A stretch of DNA of 64,000 nt. Source: an uncultured Clostridia bacterium. Lineage in GTDB: Bacteria; Bacillota; Clostridia; Christensenellales; Borkfalkiaceae. The notes below the pieces were generated by a model. It was not told the DNA's origin. It did no database searches and saw only the letters and a program-made list of their open reading frames with translations. The translations under genes were made by a program, and so were the position numbers. The stretch is from contig CAKQKI010000003.1 in assembly GCA_934248055.1 (NCBI GenBank), positions 141,885 to 205,884 of the forward strand. The letters run 5' to 3'. The stretch's first letter is position 1. The number at the start of each line of letters is the position of its first letter. Below, in pieces: positions 37,864-46,868 of this stretch.

Positions 37864-40800
37864 TCAGACCTTTTCAACGCCTATAACGGCTTTATCGCCG
37901 CCGACGTTCAATTCTTTAACGTAACCTTTAACGTTATCCGTTTCCGTAATTTTTTCCGCAAGCACGACTTCGGCAATTTTATCTCCGCATTCCTTAAACG
38001 CCTTTTCTGCCATTCCGTTTGCGGAATAGTAAACGTTAATTCTGTCGGTAACTTCGAATCCCGCTTCTTTTCTCATGCTCTGAATTTTCGAAGTGATTTC
38101 TCTGAGCGCGCCTTCTTTTTCGAGTTCTTCGTCGATATTAGTATCGAGAACGACCGTTATTCCGTTTATTTGCGACGAAACAAAGCCTTCTTTACTCTCG
38201 GTGGAAATAAGAAGATCGCTTTCGGTAAGTTCAACGTCCGTTCCGCCGAGATTTACCGTAACCGCTTTTCCTTCTTTCACGGTTTTTACTATTTCTTCGG
38301 CTTTATCGCCCGCGTTTTCGAGATAATTTTTAATAAGACCGAGTTTTGCGCCGTATTTAGGACCTAACGTTTTAAGTTGAGGTTTGAGTTTATACGAAAC
38401 GAGACCCTTAGCGTCAGTAAGAAGTTCTACATTTTTAACGTTGAGTTCGTCACGCGCGATTTTAAGCAGGTCTTCGGTAAGATATTTCGTCTTTTCCGTC
38501 GCAACGTAAACCGTTCTGAGCGGCTGACGGTTTTTGATGTTAGCGGCGTTTCTCGCCGCGCGCCCCGCCACGACCACGTCGAGAACGACTTCCATTCCGT
38601 TTTCGAGAGCGGGATCGATCATACTTTCGTCCGCTTTCGGAAAATCGCAAAGGTGAACGGATACGGGTGCGTTTTTATAAAAATTCGGAACTAAATTTTT
38701 ATAGATGCTTTCCGCCGTGAACGGAATGTACGGCGCGCAGATTTCAGACAGCGTTACCAGAATAGTGTAAAGCGTGGTATACGCGGCGATTTTATCGTCC
38801 GTCATATCCTTGCCCCAGTATCTTTCTCTGCCGCGACGGATATACCAGTTGGAAAGTTCGTCAACGTAATTCTGAATCATTCTCGACGTTTCGAAAATTT
38901 TATATTCGGAAAGCCCTTCGTCGACCTTTTTAACGAGAGTGTTGAGTTTTGAAAGCGCCCACTTGTCCATAAGCGAAAGCGCGCAATTTTTTATATCGTA
39001 ACGAGACGGGTCGTAATCGTCTATATCGGCGTAAAGAACGAAAAAGGCGTAAGCGTTCCATAACGTTCCCATAAACTTGCGCTGAACTTCCGAAACCGCT
39101 TCGGGATAGAAACGCGAAGGAAGCCACGGAGCAGAACCCGTATAGAAATACCACCTTACAGCGTCCGCGCCCTGCTTGTTCAAAACGCTCCACGGATCGA
39201 CCACGTTCCCGAGATGCTTTGACATTTTTATGCCGTTTTTATCGTTTACGTGACCTAAAACTATACAGTTTTTAAACGGAGCGCAATCGAATAAAATAGT
39301 GGAAATAACGAGCAGAGTGTAAAACCAGCCGCGCGTCTGATCGATTGCTTCGCTGATAAAGTCCGCGGGGAATTCTTTATGGAAAAGTTCCTTGTTTTCA
39401 AACGGATAATGAAGTTGCGCAAACGGCATCGAACCCGAATCGAACCAGCAGTCGATAACGTCTTTCACTCTCGACATAGTGCCGCCGCATTCGCATTTAA
39501 AGGTGGGCTCGTCTATATACGGGCGGTGAAGTTCTATATCTTTATCGAGTCCGCAAAGGTCTTTGAGTTCTTTTCTGGAACCTATAACGTGAACTTTGCC
39601 GCACTTGTCGCACGTCCACACGGGAAGCGGCGTTCCCCAGTATCTCTCGCGGGAAAGACCCCAGTCGATAACGTTTTCCAAAAAGTTGCCCATTCTGCCC
39701 GTTTTAATCGTTTCGGGAATCCAGTTGACGGAATTGTTGGCCGCGATAAGCCTGTCTTTAACCGCGGTGGTTTTTATAAACCAACTGCTTCTCGCGTAAT
39801 AAATAAGCGGAGTGTTGCAACGCCAGCAGAAAGGATAACTGTGCGTAAATTCCATAACTTTAAACAGTAAACCGCGGTTTTCGAGATCTTCGATTATGAG
39901 TTTGTCGGCGTCTTTTACGAATACGCCCGCTAACTTACCGCATTCTTCGGTGAGTTTTCCGCGGGTATCCACGAGATTTACGAAAGACACGTCGTACTTT
40001 TTGCATACCCTTGAATCGTCTTCGCCGAAAGCGGGAGCGTTGTGGACTATTCCCGTGCCGTCGTCAGTGGTAACGTAATCGTCAAGAACGCAGATATACG
40101 CTTTTTTGCCGGGTTCGGTCGAAGCGAAATCGTAAAGCGGCTCGTACTCCGCATATTCGTATTCCGATCCTTTTTTGACGGATAAAATTTCGTAATTTTC
40201 AAAAAGTTCGGGCGCGAGCGATTTTGCAAGAACGTAAACCGAGCCGTCTTCCGCTTTCAACTCGCAATAATCTTCGTTGCCGTTAAGACACAGCGCGACG
40301 TTTGAAGGAAGGGTCCAGGGAGTAGTCGTCCAGGCAAGAAAATATTTGTTCTTTTCCCCTTTTACTCTGAATTTTACGTATACCGATTTTTCGGTAACGT
40401 CTTTATACCCCTGCGCCACTTCGTGCGACGAAAGAGCCGTTCCGCAACGCGGACAGTAAGGAACGATTTTATACCCCTTGTAAAGCAATCCTTTTTTCCA
40501 GATTTCTTTAAGCGCCCACCATTCCGATTCGATGTAATCGTCGTGATAGGTAACGTACGGGTTATCCATATCGCACCAGTATCCGAGACGGTCGCTCATT
40601 TCTTTCCACTCGTTCGTGTATTTGAAAACGGAATCCTTGCACTGACGGATAAACGGCTCTATGCCGTATTTTTCTATATCCTGCTTGCCGTCAAGCCCGA
40701 GTTTTTTTTCTATTTCGAGTTCGACGGGCAGCCCGTGCGTATCCCAGCCCGCTTTTCTTAAAACGTGCTTTCCTTTCATCGTCTGATAACGCGGAATAAT

Positions 40801-41004
40801 ATCCTTCATAACGCGAGTTAAAACGTGACCTATATGCGGCTTGCCGTTTGCCGTCGGCGGGCCGTCGTAAAAACAGAATTCGGAATGACCTTCGTTCTTT
40901 TTGACGCTTTCTTCGAAAACGTGATTATCGTTCCAGAATTTTACAACGTTTTTTTCTCTTTCGAGAAAATCGAGATTCGTATCTACTTTTTCGTATTTGG
41001 ACAT
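37864..41004 (-). CDS. ileS: Isoleucine--tRNA ligase
   Basis: A 1046-residue class I synthetase. PTANGKPHIGHVLTRVMKD carries the HIGH motif and NGIKMSKHLGNVVDPWSVL the KMSKS-type motif; the editing (CP1) domain lies between, with TTDDGTGIVHNAPAFGEDD. The long C-terminal tail and KMSKHLGN variant are those of the IleS2 type (eukaryote-like), a group associated with lower mupirocin sensitivity. No T-box motif (AGGGTGGNACCGCG) is seen in the 155-nt upstream gap. Confidence 0.96.
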   Translation of the reverse strand: MSKYEKVDTNLDFLEREKNVVKFWNDNHVFEESVKKNEGHSEFCFYDGPPTANGKPHIGHVLTRVMKDIIPRYQTMKGKHVLRKAGWDTHGLPVELEIEKKLGLDGKQDIEKYGIEPFIRQCKDSVFKYTNEWKEMSDRLGYWCDMDNPYVTYHDDYIESEWWALKEIWKKGLLYKGYKIVPYCPRCGTALSSHEVAQGYKDVTEKSVYVKFRVKGEKNKYFLAWTTTPWTLPSNVALCLNGNEDYCELKAEDGSVYVLAKSLAPELFENYEILSVKKGSEYEYAEYEPLYDFASTEPGKKAYICVLDDYVTTDDGTGIVHNAPAFGEDDSRVCKKYDVSFVNLVDTRGKLTEECGKLAGVFVKDADKLIIEDLENRGLLFKVMEFTHSYPFCWRCNTPLIYYARSSWFIKTTAVKDRLIAANNSVNWIPETIKTGRMGNFLENVIDWGLSRERYWGTPLPVWTCDKCGKVHVIGSRKELKDLCGLDKDIELHRPYIDEPTFKCECGGTMSRVKDVIDCWFDSGSMPFAQLHYPFENKELFHKEFPADFISEAIDQTRGWFYTLLVISTILFDCAPFKNCIVLGHVNDKNGIKMSKHLGNVVDPWSVLNKQGADAVRWYFYTGSAPWLPSRFYPEAVSEVQRKFMGTLWNAYAFFVLYADIDDYDPSRYDIKNCALSLMDKWALSKLNTLVKKVDEGLSEYKIFETSRMIQNYVDELSNWYIRRGRERYWGKDMTDDKIAAYTTLYTILVTLSEICAPYIPFTAESIYKNLVPNFYKNAPVSVHLCDFPKADESMIDPALENGMEVVLDVVVAGRAARNAANIKNRQPLRTVYVATEKTKYLTEDLLKIARDELNVKNVELLTDAKGLVSYKLKPQLKTLGPKYGAKLGLIKNYLENAGDKAEEIVKTVKEGKAVTVNLGGTDVELTESDLLISTESKEGFVSSQINGITVVLDTNIDEELEKEGALREITSKIQSMRKEAGFEVTDRINVYYSANGMAEKAFKECGDKIAEVVLAEKITETDNVKGYVKELNVGGDKAVIGVEKV

Positions 41005-41126
41005 ATTCTCTCCGTGCGGTTATGTTTCGGGTGCGCGAAAACGGGCGAAAAACGGAAAAAACCGCGTTTAAAACTGTAATGCTTATATATTTTATCAAAT
41101 TAACGCGTTTAAGTAAAGTAAAATGC

Positions 41127-41155
41127 TTGCAAAAATTCTCGTTTTATTATAAAAT
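41127..41155 (+). promoter_or_regulatory. Promoter of SRP RNA
   Basis: TTGCAA (41127-41132), 17-nt spacer, TAAAAT (41150-41155), placing the start near 41162. Confidence 0.65.
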
Positions 41156-41161
41156 AAACTT

Positions 41162-41415
41162 GCTGCGATAGACGGGGAGTCAGCGGTGCCCTGTAACTTG
41201 CAATCCGCTACAGCAAGGTCGAACGTCCTTCGAGGTTTAATTCGTGGAAGGCAGAGCAGCGTAAGTGGCGTTGAAGATAAGGTCTTATGCAACGAGATCC
41301 CGCGAACCGTGTCAGGATAGGAATATAGCAGCACTAAACGGTCAATTTCGTGTGCCATAAGGCAACCTTGTCCGAGCAGGCTGCGCTGTAAACGCTTCGG
41401 CGGGTTTTATCGGAA
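41162..41415 (+). ncRNA. ffs: Signal recognition particle RNA, large Bacillus type
   Basis: CAGCGGTGCCCTGTAACTTG is the Alu-domain 5' block. GTTGAAGATAAGG and ACCGTGTCAGGATAGGAATA-TAGCAGCACTAAACGG form helix 8 with a GGAA tetraloop, the Ffh-binding site. The usual UCC/GGA pair flanking the tetraloop is replaced by AUA/UAU, which keeps pairing. Ends are approximate: GATA near 41168 can pair with TATC near 41409. It guides co-translational targeting with Ffh and FtsY (ftsY is at 47964). Confidence 0.93.
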
Positions 41416-41440
41416 AGGATTCGCAGTTTTCGGATAAGTT

Positions 41441-41475
41441 CGGCAAAGATTGCGGTCTTTGCCGTTTATTTTAAA
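41441..41475 (+). terminator. Terminator of SRP RNA
   Basis: CGGCAAAGA (41441-41449)/TCTTTGCCG (41456-41464) followed by TTTATTTTAAAT, ahead of the yggS-like gene. Confidence 0.8.
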
Positions 41476-41492
41476 TAAAATCGGGGTATGGC

Positions 41493-42155
41493 ATGATAAA
41501 AGAAAACGTAACCGAATTACTGCGCGAGTTGTCTGTCGGAAACAATATGGGCGAAAAAATAACGCTCGTGGGGGCTACTAAATTCGTTCCCGCCGAAAAT
41601 ATCAACGAAGGAATAGAAGGGGGGCTTACCGACGCGGGCGAAAACAAGGCTCAGGAATTCAGAGATAAATATCCCCTTCTTCTGCCCGTCCGCTATCATT
41701 TTTTCGGCAGACTGCAAAAAAACAAAATAAAATATCTTATAGGCAAAGCGTTTTTGATTCAGAGCGTTGACGATAACTCTCTTATCGATGAAATCGACCG
41801 TCAGAGCGTTGCGGCGGGCGTTATAACGAATATTCTTTTGGAAGTCAATCTCGGCGAAGAACAAAAAGGCGGCTATCCGCTTGCGGAAATCGGAAACGCG
41901 TTAAAGTACGCGTCGCTTAAAAAAGGCGTTGCCGTAAAAGGTCTTATGGCGATGCTTCCCGAAGGAATAAGCGAAGAAGAAGGCGGAAAACTGCTTGACG
42001 AATTAAGAAAAACCTACGACTTTTACAAGGAAAAATACGGTTTTTCGTATTTATCGGCGGGAATGTCGGGCGATTATCGGCTCGCTATAAAACACGGCTC
42101 GAATATGGTGAGAATAGGCACGAAAATATTCGGAAAAAGGAACTTGAATGTATAA
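41493..42155 (+). CDS. YggS-family PLP homeostasis protein
   Basis: A 220-residue TIM-barrel PLP-binding protein. ITLVGATKFVPAENINEGIEGG holds the PLP lysine (ATK), followed by GENKAQEF, YHFFGRLQKNKIKYL and LSAGMSGDYRLAIKHGSNMVRIGTKIFG, all family blocks. It buffers PLP and is typically next to sepF, as here, with an 8-nt overlap. Confidence 0.93.
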   Translation: MIKENVTELLRELSVGNNMGEKITLVGATKFVPAENINEGIEGGLTDAGENKAQEFRDKYPLLLPVRYHFFGRLQKNKIKYLIGKAFLIQSVDDNSLIDEIDRQSVAAGVITNILLEVNLGEEQKGGYPLAEIGNALKYASLKKGVAVKGLMAMLPEGISEEEGGKLLDELRKTYDFYKEKYGFSYLSAGMSGDYRLAIKHGSNMVRIGTKIFGKRNLNV

Positions 42156-42387
42156 ATTTTTTCAGGAAAAAGGCACGGAAGAAATTAAAACGTTTTATCC
42201 CGAAAATCTTGAAGAAATCAGCGGAATAATAGACTATATGAAAACCGCGGCGGCGATAATTTCGTTAAACGTTCTGCCGCCGAAATCGAAACAACGCGCT
42301 CTCGATATAATAACGGGCGCAACGGTTGCGCTCGGCAATAAAATATGCCCGCTCAGCGCGGATAATTATTTGGCGTTTAAAGAATAA
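42148..42387 (+). CDS. sepF: Cell division protein SepF (short form)
   Basis: A 79-residue protein. Residues 13-75 cover the SepF core: IKTFYPENLEEISGIIDYMKTAAAIISLN and RALDIITGATVALGNKICPL. It lacks the usual N-terminal membrane-binding amphipathic helix and linker (typical SepF is about 140-150 residues), so how it reaches the membrane is unclear. SepF tethers and bundles FtsZ. It overlaps the yggS-like gene, the common order in Firmicutes. Confidence 0.87.
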   Translation: MYKFFQEKGTEEIKTFYPENLEEISGIIDYMKTAAAIISLNVLPPKSKQRALDIITGATVALGNKICPLSADNYLAFKE

Positions 42388-42424
42388 CGGTTATCTGTAA
42401 AACGTTAAATGCAAAGCAAAAATA

Positions 42425-42460
42425 AGGACGGCAAAGTGCGTCCCCATTAGGGATTTTTTA
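42425..42460 (+). terminator. Possible terminator after sepF
   Basis: GGACGGCAAAGTGCGTCC is a small hairpin and TCCCCATTAGGGA another, the latter followed by six T residues. Confidence 0.45.
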
Positions 42461-42470
42461 GTACATTGTA

Positions 42471-42507
42471 AAAGGGTAGCAAATTTTGCTACCCTTTGTC
42501 TTTTTTG
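42471..42507 (+). terminator. Intrinsic terminator downstream of sepF
   Basis: AAAGGGTAGCAAA pairs with TTTGCTACCCTTT, followed by GTCTTTTTTG. Confidence 0.88.
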
Positions 42508-42516
42508 CTTTTCAAA

Positions 42517-42709
42517 CAGTTATATTTTCAGAACAAGTCTAAAAGTTATATTTCGACTTTCAGCCGAAGTTATATTATATTTGCCTTAACTTCTCTCGAA
42601 GAGAGAAATAACACTTTGCTGAAAGCAAAATATAACTGCGTTAGCAATATAACTTGCCGTAGGGCAAATATAGTTGCGGCGTAGCAATAAATCCCTATCG
42701 CTACGCCGC
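42517..42709. repeat. Array of alternating GTTATATT motifs and unlike hairpins
   Basis: The octamer-like motif AGTTATATT (or its reverse AATATAACT) recurs at 42518, 42544, 42567, 42629, 42646 and, changed, 42666. Between copies lie short palindromes that differ from one another, such as TTCGAC/GTCGAA-like (42552-42568), TTCTCTC/GAGAGAA (42590-42606), TTTGCT/AGCAAA (42613-42628) and TTGCC/GGCAA (42654-42667). The block ends in a 10-bp stem GCGGCGTAGC/GCTACGCCGC (42676-42709). Nothing in it looks coding. Lies between the sepF terminator and nfnB. Confidence 0.7.
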
Positions 42710-42733
42710 TAACAGCCGCCCTTTTTTAAAAAA

Positions 42734-44140
42734 TTATTTGTTTTTTATGTATTCGTCAATCGCTTTAGCGGCAATTTTGCCCGCGCCCATTGCGGAAATA
42801 ACCGTAGACGCGCCCGTTACGGCGTCGCCGCCCGCATAAACGCCCGTTTTCGACGTAAGCCCGTCTTCGTTTACGATAATACCGCCGCGTTTATTAACTT
42901 CAAGTCCTTTCGTGGTATCTTTTATAAGCGGATTAGGCGAAGTGCCTATAGCCATAATAACCACGTCTGCACTCTCTTCGAATTCGCTGCCTTCTATCAC
43001 TACGGGGCGGCGGCGACCGTTTTCGTCGGGTTCGCCGAGTTTCATTTTAACGCATACGATACTCTTAACGAAGCCGTTCATGGGGTCGCGCCTGTCGTCA
43101 GGGTTAAAATAACCTTTTATTTCGACGGGATTAGTAAGCAGATTGAAAATAACGCCTTCTTCTATCGCGTTTTCGACTTCTTCTCTTCTTGCGGGGAGTT
43201 CTTCCATAGATCTGCGATACACTATCGTTACTTTTTCCGCTCCGAGTCTTAACGCCGTACGCGCCGCGTCCATAGCGACGTTTCCGCCGCCGACCACGGC
43301 AACGTTTTTGCCGCGCATTATGGGAGTAGACCCGCTTTTATACGCTTTCATAAGGTTGCTTCTCGTTAAAAATTCGTTTGCCGAATATACGCCTTTTAAC
43401 GACTCGCCGGGAATATTCATAAAGTTGGGAAGCCCCGCGCCCGAGCCTATGAACACGGCTTCGTATCCCCTGTCGAAAAGTTCGTCTACGGTAAGGGTTT
43501 TACCTATAACCACGTCGTGCATAAACTCGACGCCGTAGCCGCGGAGTTTTTCAACTTCGCTTTTAACTATGCTTTTGGGGAGCCTGAATTCGGGAATTCC
43601 GTAAACGAGAACGCCGCCTTCGGTATGTAACGCTTCGAAAACGGTAACTTTATATCCTTCCTTTGCAAGGTCGCCCGCCGCCGTCAGACCCGACGGACCC
43701 GAGCCGACTATTGCGACTTTATGCCCGTTATCGCTTTTTATTTTAACGCTTTGGTCGCGCGCGTTGTCGGCAACGTATCTTTCAAGTCTGCCTATGCCTA
43801 CGGGTTCTCCTTTAATTCCTCGAACGCATTTCGCTTCGCACTGAGTTTCCTGCGGGCAAACTCTTCCGCAGATTGCGGGGAGCGACGACGTTTCCGATAT
43901 AACCGCGTAAGCGCCGTCGATATCGTTTTCTTTTATTTTTCTTATAAACGCGGGAATATCAACCGCTACCGGGCAACCCGTTACGCACGCGGGATTTTTA
44001 CAGTCAAGACACCTTGCCGCTTCTTCCGAAGCGAGCGCTTCGGTGTAACCGAGCGCAACTTCTTCAAAGTTTTTTGCTCTCGCTTCGGGGTTTTGCATCG
44101 GCATTTCGTTCTTTTTTAAACTCATATTGAATTTAGCCAT
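42734..44140 (-). CDS. nfnB: NfnB/GltD-like NADPH-dependent oxidoreductase, large subunit
   Basis: A 468-residue flavoprotein. The N-terminal Fe-S part has EEAARCLDCKNPACVTGCPVAVDIPAFI and CGRVCPQETQCEAKCVRG (two cluster-binding sets), then FAD motif VAIVGSGPSGLTAAGDLAKEG and NAD(P) motif VAVVGGGNVAMDAARTALRLGAE. Annotated in many genomes as glutamate synthase small subunit, but no large subunit is here. The partner directly upstream is the NfnA-type flavoprotein, so NfnAB, an electron-bifurcating NADH/ferredoxin:NADP+ transhydrogenase of anaerobes, is the better reading. The two overlap by 8 nt. Confidence 0.85.
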   Translation of the reverse strand: MAKFNMSLKKNEMPMQNPEARAKNFEEVALGYTEALASEEAARCLDCKNPACVTGCPVAVDIPAFIRKIKENDIDGAYAVISETSSLPAICGRVCPQETQCEAKCVRGIKGEPVGIGRLERYVADNARDQSVKIKSDNGHKVAIVGSGPSGLTAAGDLAKEGYKVTVFEALHTEGGVLVYGIPEFRLPKSIVKSEVEKLRGYGVEFMHDVVIGKTLTVDELFDRGYEAVFIGSGAGLPNFMNIPGESLKGVYSANEFLTRSNLMKAYKSGSTPIMRGKNVAVVGGGNVAMDAARTALRLGAEKVTIVYRRSMEELPARREEVENAIEEGVIFNLLTNPVEIKGYFNPDDRRDPMNGFVKSIVCVKMKLGEPDENGRRRPVVIEGSEFEESADVVIMAIGTSPNPLIKDTTKGLEVNKRGGIIVNEDGLTSKTGVYAGGDAVTGASTVISAMGAGKIAAKAIDEYIKNK

Positions 44141-44996
44141 CGTTCTTTTCCCCCTTCTTTAAAAGATTACACGTTTCTTCAAACGCCTTTCTCTCGAAAT
44201 CTTTATAAATCGCCCCGCGTGACATCGCTTCGTCGAAATCCACTTCGTAAGCGTTGAAATCGGGACCGTCCACGCACGCGAATTTAGTCACCTTTTCGCC
44301 GTTTTTAATAAGAGTAAGACGGCAACCGCCGCACATACCCGTACCGTCAATCATAATCGGGTTCATCGAAACTTCGCACGGAATTCCCGACGGTTTAACC
44401 GCCTGTGTTACGAATTTCATCATTATAACGGGACCTATCGCGATAACTTTATCGAACGTTTGACCCGCCGCAAGCATATCGTTGATGGGAGCGCATACGT
44501 TGCCGTGAACGCCGTAAGACCCGTCGTCGGTCATAACGTAAAGTTTTTCGGACGCGTTTCTGAATTCGTTTTCGAGAATAACGAGATCTTTCGTTCTGAA
44601 ACCTATAACGGACGTGACTTTCGCGCCGAGTTCTTTGAGTTTTTCGGCTACGGGAAGCGCAATCGCGCAACCTACGCCGCCGCCCACTATCAGAACGTTT
44701 TTAAGCCCGTCAAGTTCCGAAGCCTTTCCGAGCGGACCTACGAAATCCGTAATATACTCTCCTTCGTTTTTCGCATTCAGAAGAGCCGTCGTCGCGCCGA
44801 CTATCTGGAAAATAATCGTAACGCTGCCTTTTTCGCGGTCGTAACCCGCAATGGTAAGCGGAATACGTTCGCCGTCGTCGTTCACCCTTAAAATAATAAA
44901 TTGCCCCGGCTCGGCTTTTTCGGCAACGAGCGGCGCGTCTATTTTCATAAGAGTTACGGTTGAATTAAGAGATTCTTTTTTTAGTATCTTAAACAT
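44133..44996 (-). CDS. nfnA: NfnA-type FAD/NAD-binding small subunit (sulfide/dihydroorotate dehydrogenase-like)
   Basis: A 287-residue protein of the PyrK/ferredoxin-NADP reductase type. AEPGQFIILRVNDDGERIPLTIAGYDREKG is the FAD site, VLIVGGGVGCAIALPVAEKLKELGA the NAD site, and MCGGCRLTLIKNGEKVTKFACVDGP the C-terminal [2Fe-2S] Cys set. The start at 44996 was preferred over 45029 because an AAGGAG ribosome-binding site is 8 nt upstream. It works with the large subunit encoded next. Confidence 0.87.
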   Translation of the reverse strand: MFKILKKESLNSTVTLMKIDAPLVAEKAEPGQFIILRVNDDGERIPLTIAGYDREKGSVTIIFQIVGATTALLNAKNEGEYITDFVGPLGKASELDGLKNVLIVGGGVGCAIALPVAEKLKELGAKVTSVIGFRTKDLVILENEFRNASEKLYVMTDDGSYGVHGNVCAPINDMLAAGQTFDKVIAIGPVIMMKFVTQAVKPSGIPCEVSMNPIMIDGTGMCGGCRLTLIKNGEKVTKFACVDGPDFNAYEVDFDEAMSRGAIYKDFERKAFEETCNLLKKGEKNDG

Positions 44997-45082
44997 TTTC
45001 GCTCCTTGTAGCGCAAAATACGCATACACCTTTAATATTGTATCATAATTACATAAAAAAGCAAATCAAATAGCGTAAAAAC

Positions 45083-45111
45083 TTGACAAATTCTGCGGTA
45101 AAGTTTAAAAT
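45083..45111 (+). promoter_or_regulatory. Promoter of the degV-like gene
   Basis: TTGACA (45083-45088), 17-nt spacer, TAAAAT (45106-45111). Confidence 0.8.
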
Positions 45112-45159
45112 GCAGTGTATAAAGCCTTTTATAAAACATAAGGCTCAGCGAGGTATAAC

Positions 45160-46005
45160 ATGAAAATTGCCATCACGTGCGACAGCGTAGTCGACCTTAC
45201 CGAAGAATTAAAGAAAAAATACGATATAAAGGTTGTTCCTTTAAAAATTCTGCTCGGCGACACCGAGTATACCGACGGCGACATAAAAAACGCCGAACTT
45301 TTCGAATACGTTAACAAAACCGGCGTGCTTCCCAAAACGAGCGCCGTGAACGAAGAAACTTTCAACGACTTTTTCTCGGAAATTTTAAAGGAATACGACG
45401 CTATCGTTCATCTCGATATTTCGTCCGAAATGTCCGCTACTTACAATAACGCGGTTGCGGCGGCTGCAAAATTCGGTGATAAAATCGAAGTAATAGACAG
45501 CCGCTCTTTATCTACGGGTATCGCTCTGCTTGCCATTTACGCGAGAAAACTTACCGAAACGGAAAGCGATATTAAAGTTATAGCCGAAAAGGTTAAATCG
45601 CGCGTAAATAAAGTTCAGGCGAGTTTCGTTATCGAACGGCTTGACTTTTTGTATAAAGGCGGCAGATGTTCGAGCCTTCAACTTCTCGGAGCGAACATTT
45701 TAAAACTCCGCCCGCAGATTATCGTTAAAGACGGTAAAATGGGTAGTTACAAGAAATATCGCGGCACTATGGCGTCAGTCGTTTCGAGATACTGCGCCGA
45801 TACTTTAAACGAATTCAACCATCCCGACAAATCGATTATTTTTATAACTTACAGTTCCGCAACGCCCGAAATGATAAAAGCCGCGCACGAAGTGATTGAC
45901 GGTTACGGCTTTGAAAACGTTTACGAAACGGTTGCGGGCGGCACCGTTTCGAGCCATTGCGGCGGCAACACTCTCGGCATACTGTATATTAACGACGCCG
46001 AATAA
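45160..46005 (+). CDS. DegV-family fatty-acid-binding protein
   Basis: A 281-residue two-domain protein. It opens MKIAITCDSVVDLTEEL, has KTSAVNEETFNDFF, HLDISSEMSATYNNA and VIDSRSLSTG (lipid-contact blocks), and ends HCGGNTLGILYIN. DegV/FakB proteins present fatty acids to a FakA kinase, which is not in the window. The gene sits 5 nt before the glycosylase gene. Confidence 0.92.
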   Translation: MKIAITCDSVVDLTEELKKKYDIKVVPLKILLGDTEYTDGDIKNAELFEYVNKTGVLPKTSAVNEETFNDFFSEILKEYDAIVHLDISSEMSATYNNAVAAAAKFGDKIEVIDSRSLSTGIALLAIYARKLTETESDIKVIAEKVKSRVNKVQASFVIERLDFLYKGGRCSSLQLLGANILKLRPQIIVKDGKMGSYKKYRGTMASVVSRYCADTLNEFNHPDKSIIFITYSSATPEMIKAAHEVIDGYGFENVYETVAGGTVSSHCGGNTLGILYINDAE

Positions 46006-46010
46006 TCGCA

Positions 46011-46868
46011 ATGATAGAATATCCCGCAGAATTTTTTGACGCGAAAGCCACTCTGGAATGCGGTCAGGTGTTTCGCTTTACCCCTTCGGACGACGGTTTT
46101 ACTCTTATATCCGACGATAAAGCGTGCTTTCTGTCCACCCGCGGCGATAAAACCGAAATAATAACCGACGACGAGAATTATTTTTCGGAATATTTCGATT
46201 TAAAACGCGATTACGGTAAAATATATTCCCGCGTTCTTTCGTTTAACGAAGATTTTTTAAGCATTGCCGCAAAATCGGCAAAAGGCGTGCGAATTCTTAA
46301 ACAAAACCTTTTCGAAACGTGCGCGTCGTTTATAATTTCACAGAACAACAACATTGCAAGAATTAAAAAAATTATCGAGAATCTTTCCGAAGAATGCGGA
46401 AAGTCTTTCGTTTTTCGCGGTAAAACTCATTACTCGTTCCCTACCCCCGAAAACCTTGCGAATCTTTCGCTTTCAGACCTTAAAGAAGCGGGGCTCGGTT
46501 ATCGGTGCGAATATCTTAAAGGGTTTTCGGAAAAAGTTGCTAGCGGTTTCGATTTACATTCTTTAAACTTGCTTTCAACCCCTTTACTTACGAAAGAACT
46601 TTTAAAAATCAAAGGAATAGGCAAAAAAGTAGCCGATTGCATAACCTTTTTCGGTTACGGCAGGAGCGACAGTTTTCCCGTCGACACCTGGATAGAAAAA
46701 TTATATCGCGAAAATCTCGGCGGAAAAGAAACGAACCGCGAAAAAATATCTCTCGAACTCGTTTCCCGCTACGGCGAATTTTCGGGCTTTTGTCAGCAAT
46801 ATTTGTTCTATTATAAAAGAAGCCTTGAAAAATTGCCGCATTCCGATAATAATATCTGTAAAATTTAA
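46011..46868 (+). CDS. OGG1-type 8-oxoguanine DNA glycosylase
   Basis: A 285-residue protein. TLECGQVFRF matches the OGG1 N-terminal domain; FETCASFIISQNNNIARIKKII precedes the helix-hairpin-helix, LLKIKGIGKKVADCITFFGYGRSDSFPVDTWIEK. In this block the catalytic Lys (GKKVADC) and Asp (PVDTW) of bifunctional OGG1 enzymes are both present. It removes 8-oxoguanine and nicks the abasic site. Coupled to the degV-like gene. Confidence 0.9.
   Translation: MIEYPAEFFDAKATLECGQVFRFTPSDDGFTLISDDKACFLSTRGDKTEIITDDENYFSEYFDLKRDYGKIYSRVLSFNEDFLSIAAKSAKGVRILKQNLFETCASFIISQNNNIARIKKIIENLSEECGKSFVFRGKTHYSFPTPENLANLSLSDLKEAGLGYRCEYLKGFSEKVASGFDLHSLNLLSTPLLTKELLKIKGIGKKVADCITFFGYGRSDSFPVDTWIEKLYRENLGGKETNREKISLELVSRYGEFSGFCQQYLFYYKRSLEKLPHSDNNICKI

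Noticed and set aside
41005..41160. T-box leader for ileS
   Set aside because: No AGGGTGGNACCGCG motif or specifier-loop pattern was found in the 155-nt gap. The same check before asnS (55622-55741) was also negative.
42496..42684. 62-codon forward frame between sepF and nfnB
   Set aside because: It runs across the hairpin array, has no ribosome-binding site, and its wording follows the repeats, so it is not a gene.
42517..42709. CRISPR array
   Set aside because: Repeats are only about nine bases, occur in both directions, and the segments between are palindromes; no cas genes are present.
42734..44140. Glutamate synthase small subunit
   Set aside because: No GltB large subunit is present, and the tight pairing with an NfnA-type flavoprotein fits the NfnAB transhydrogenase better.
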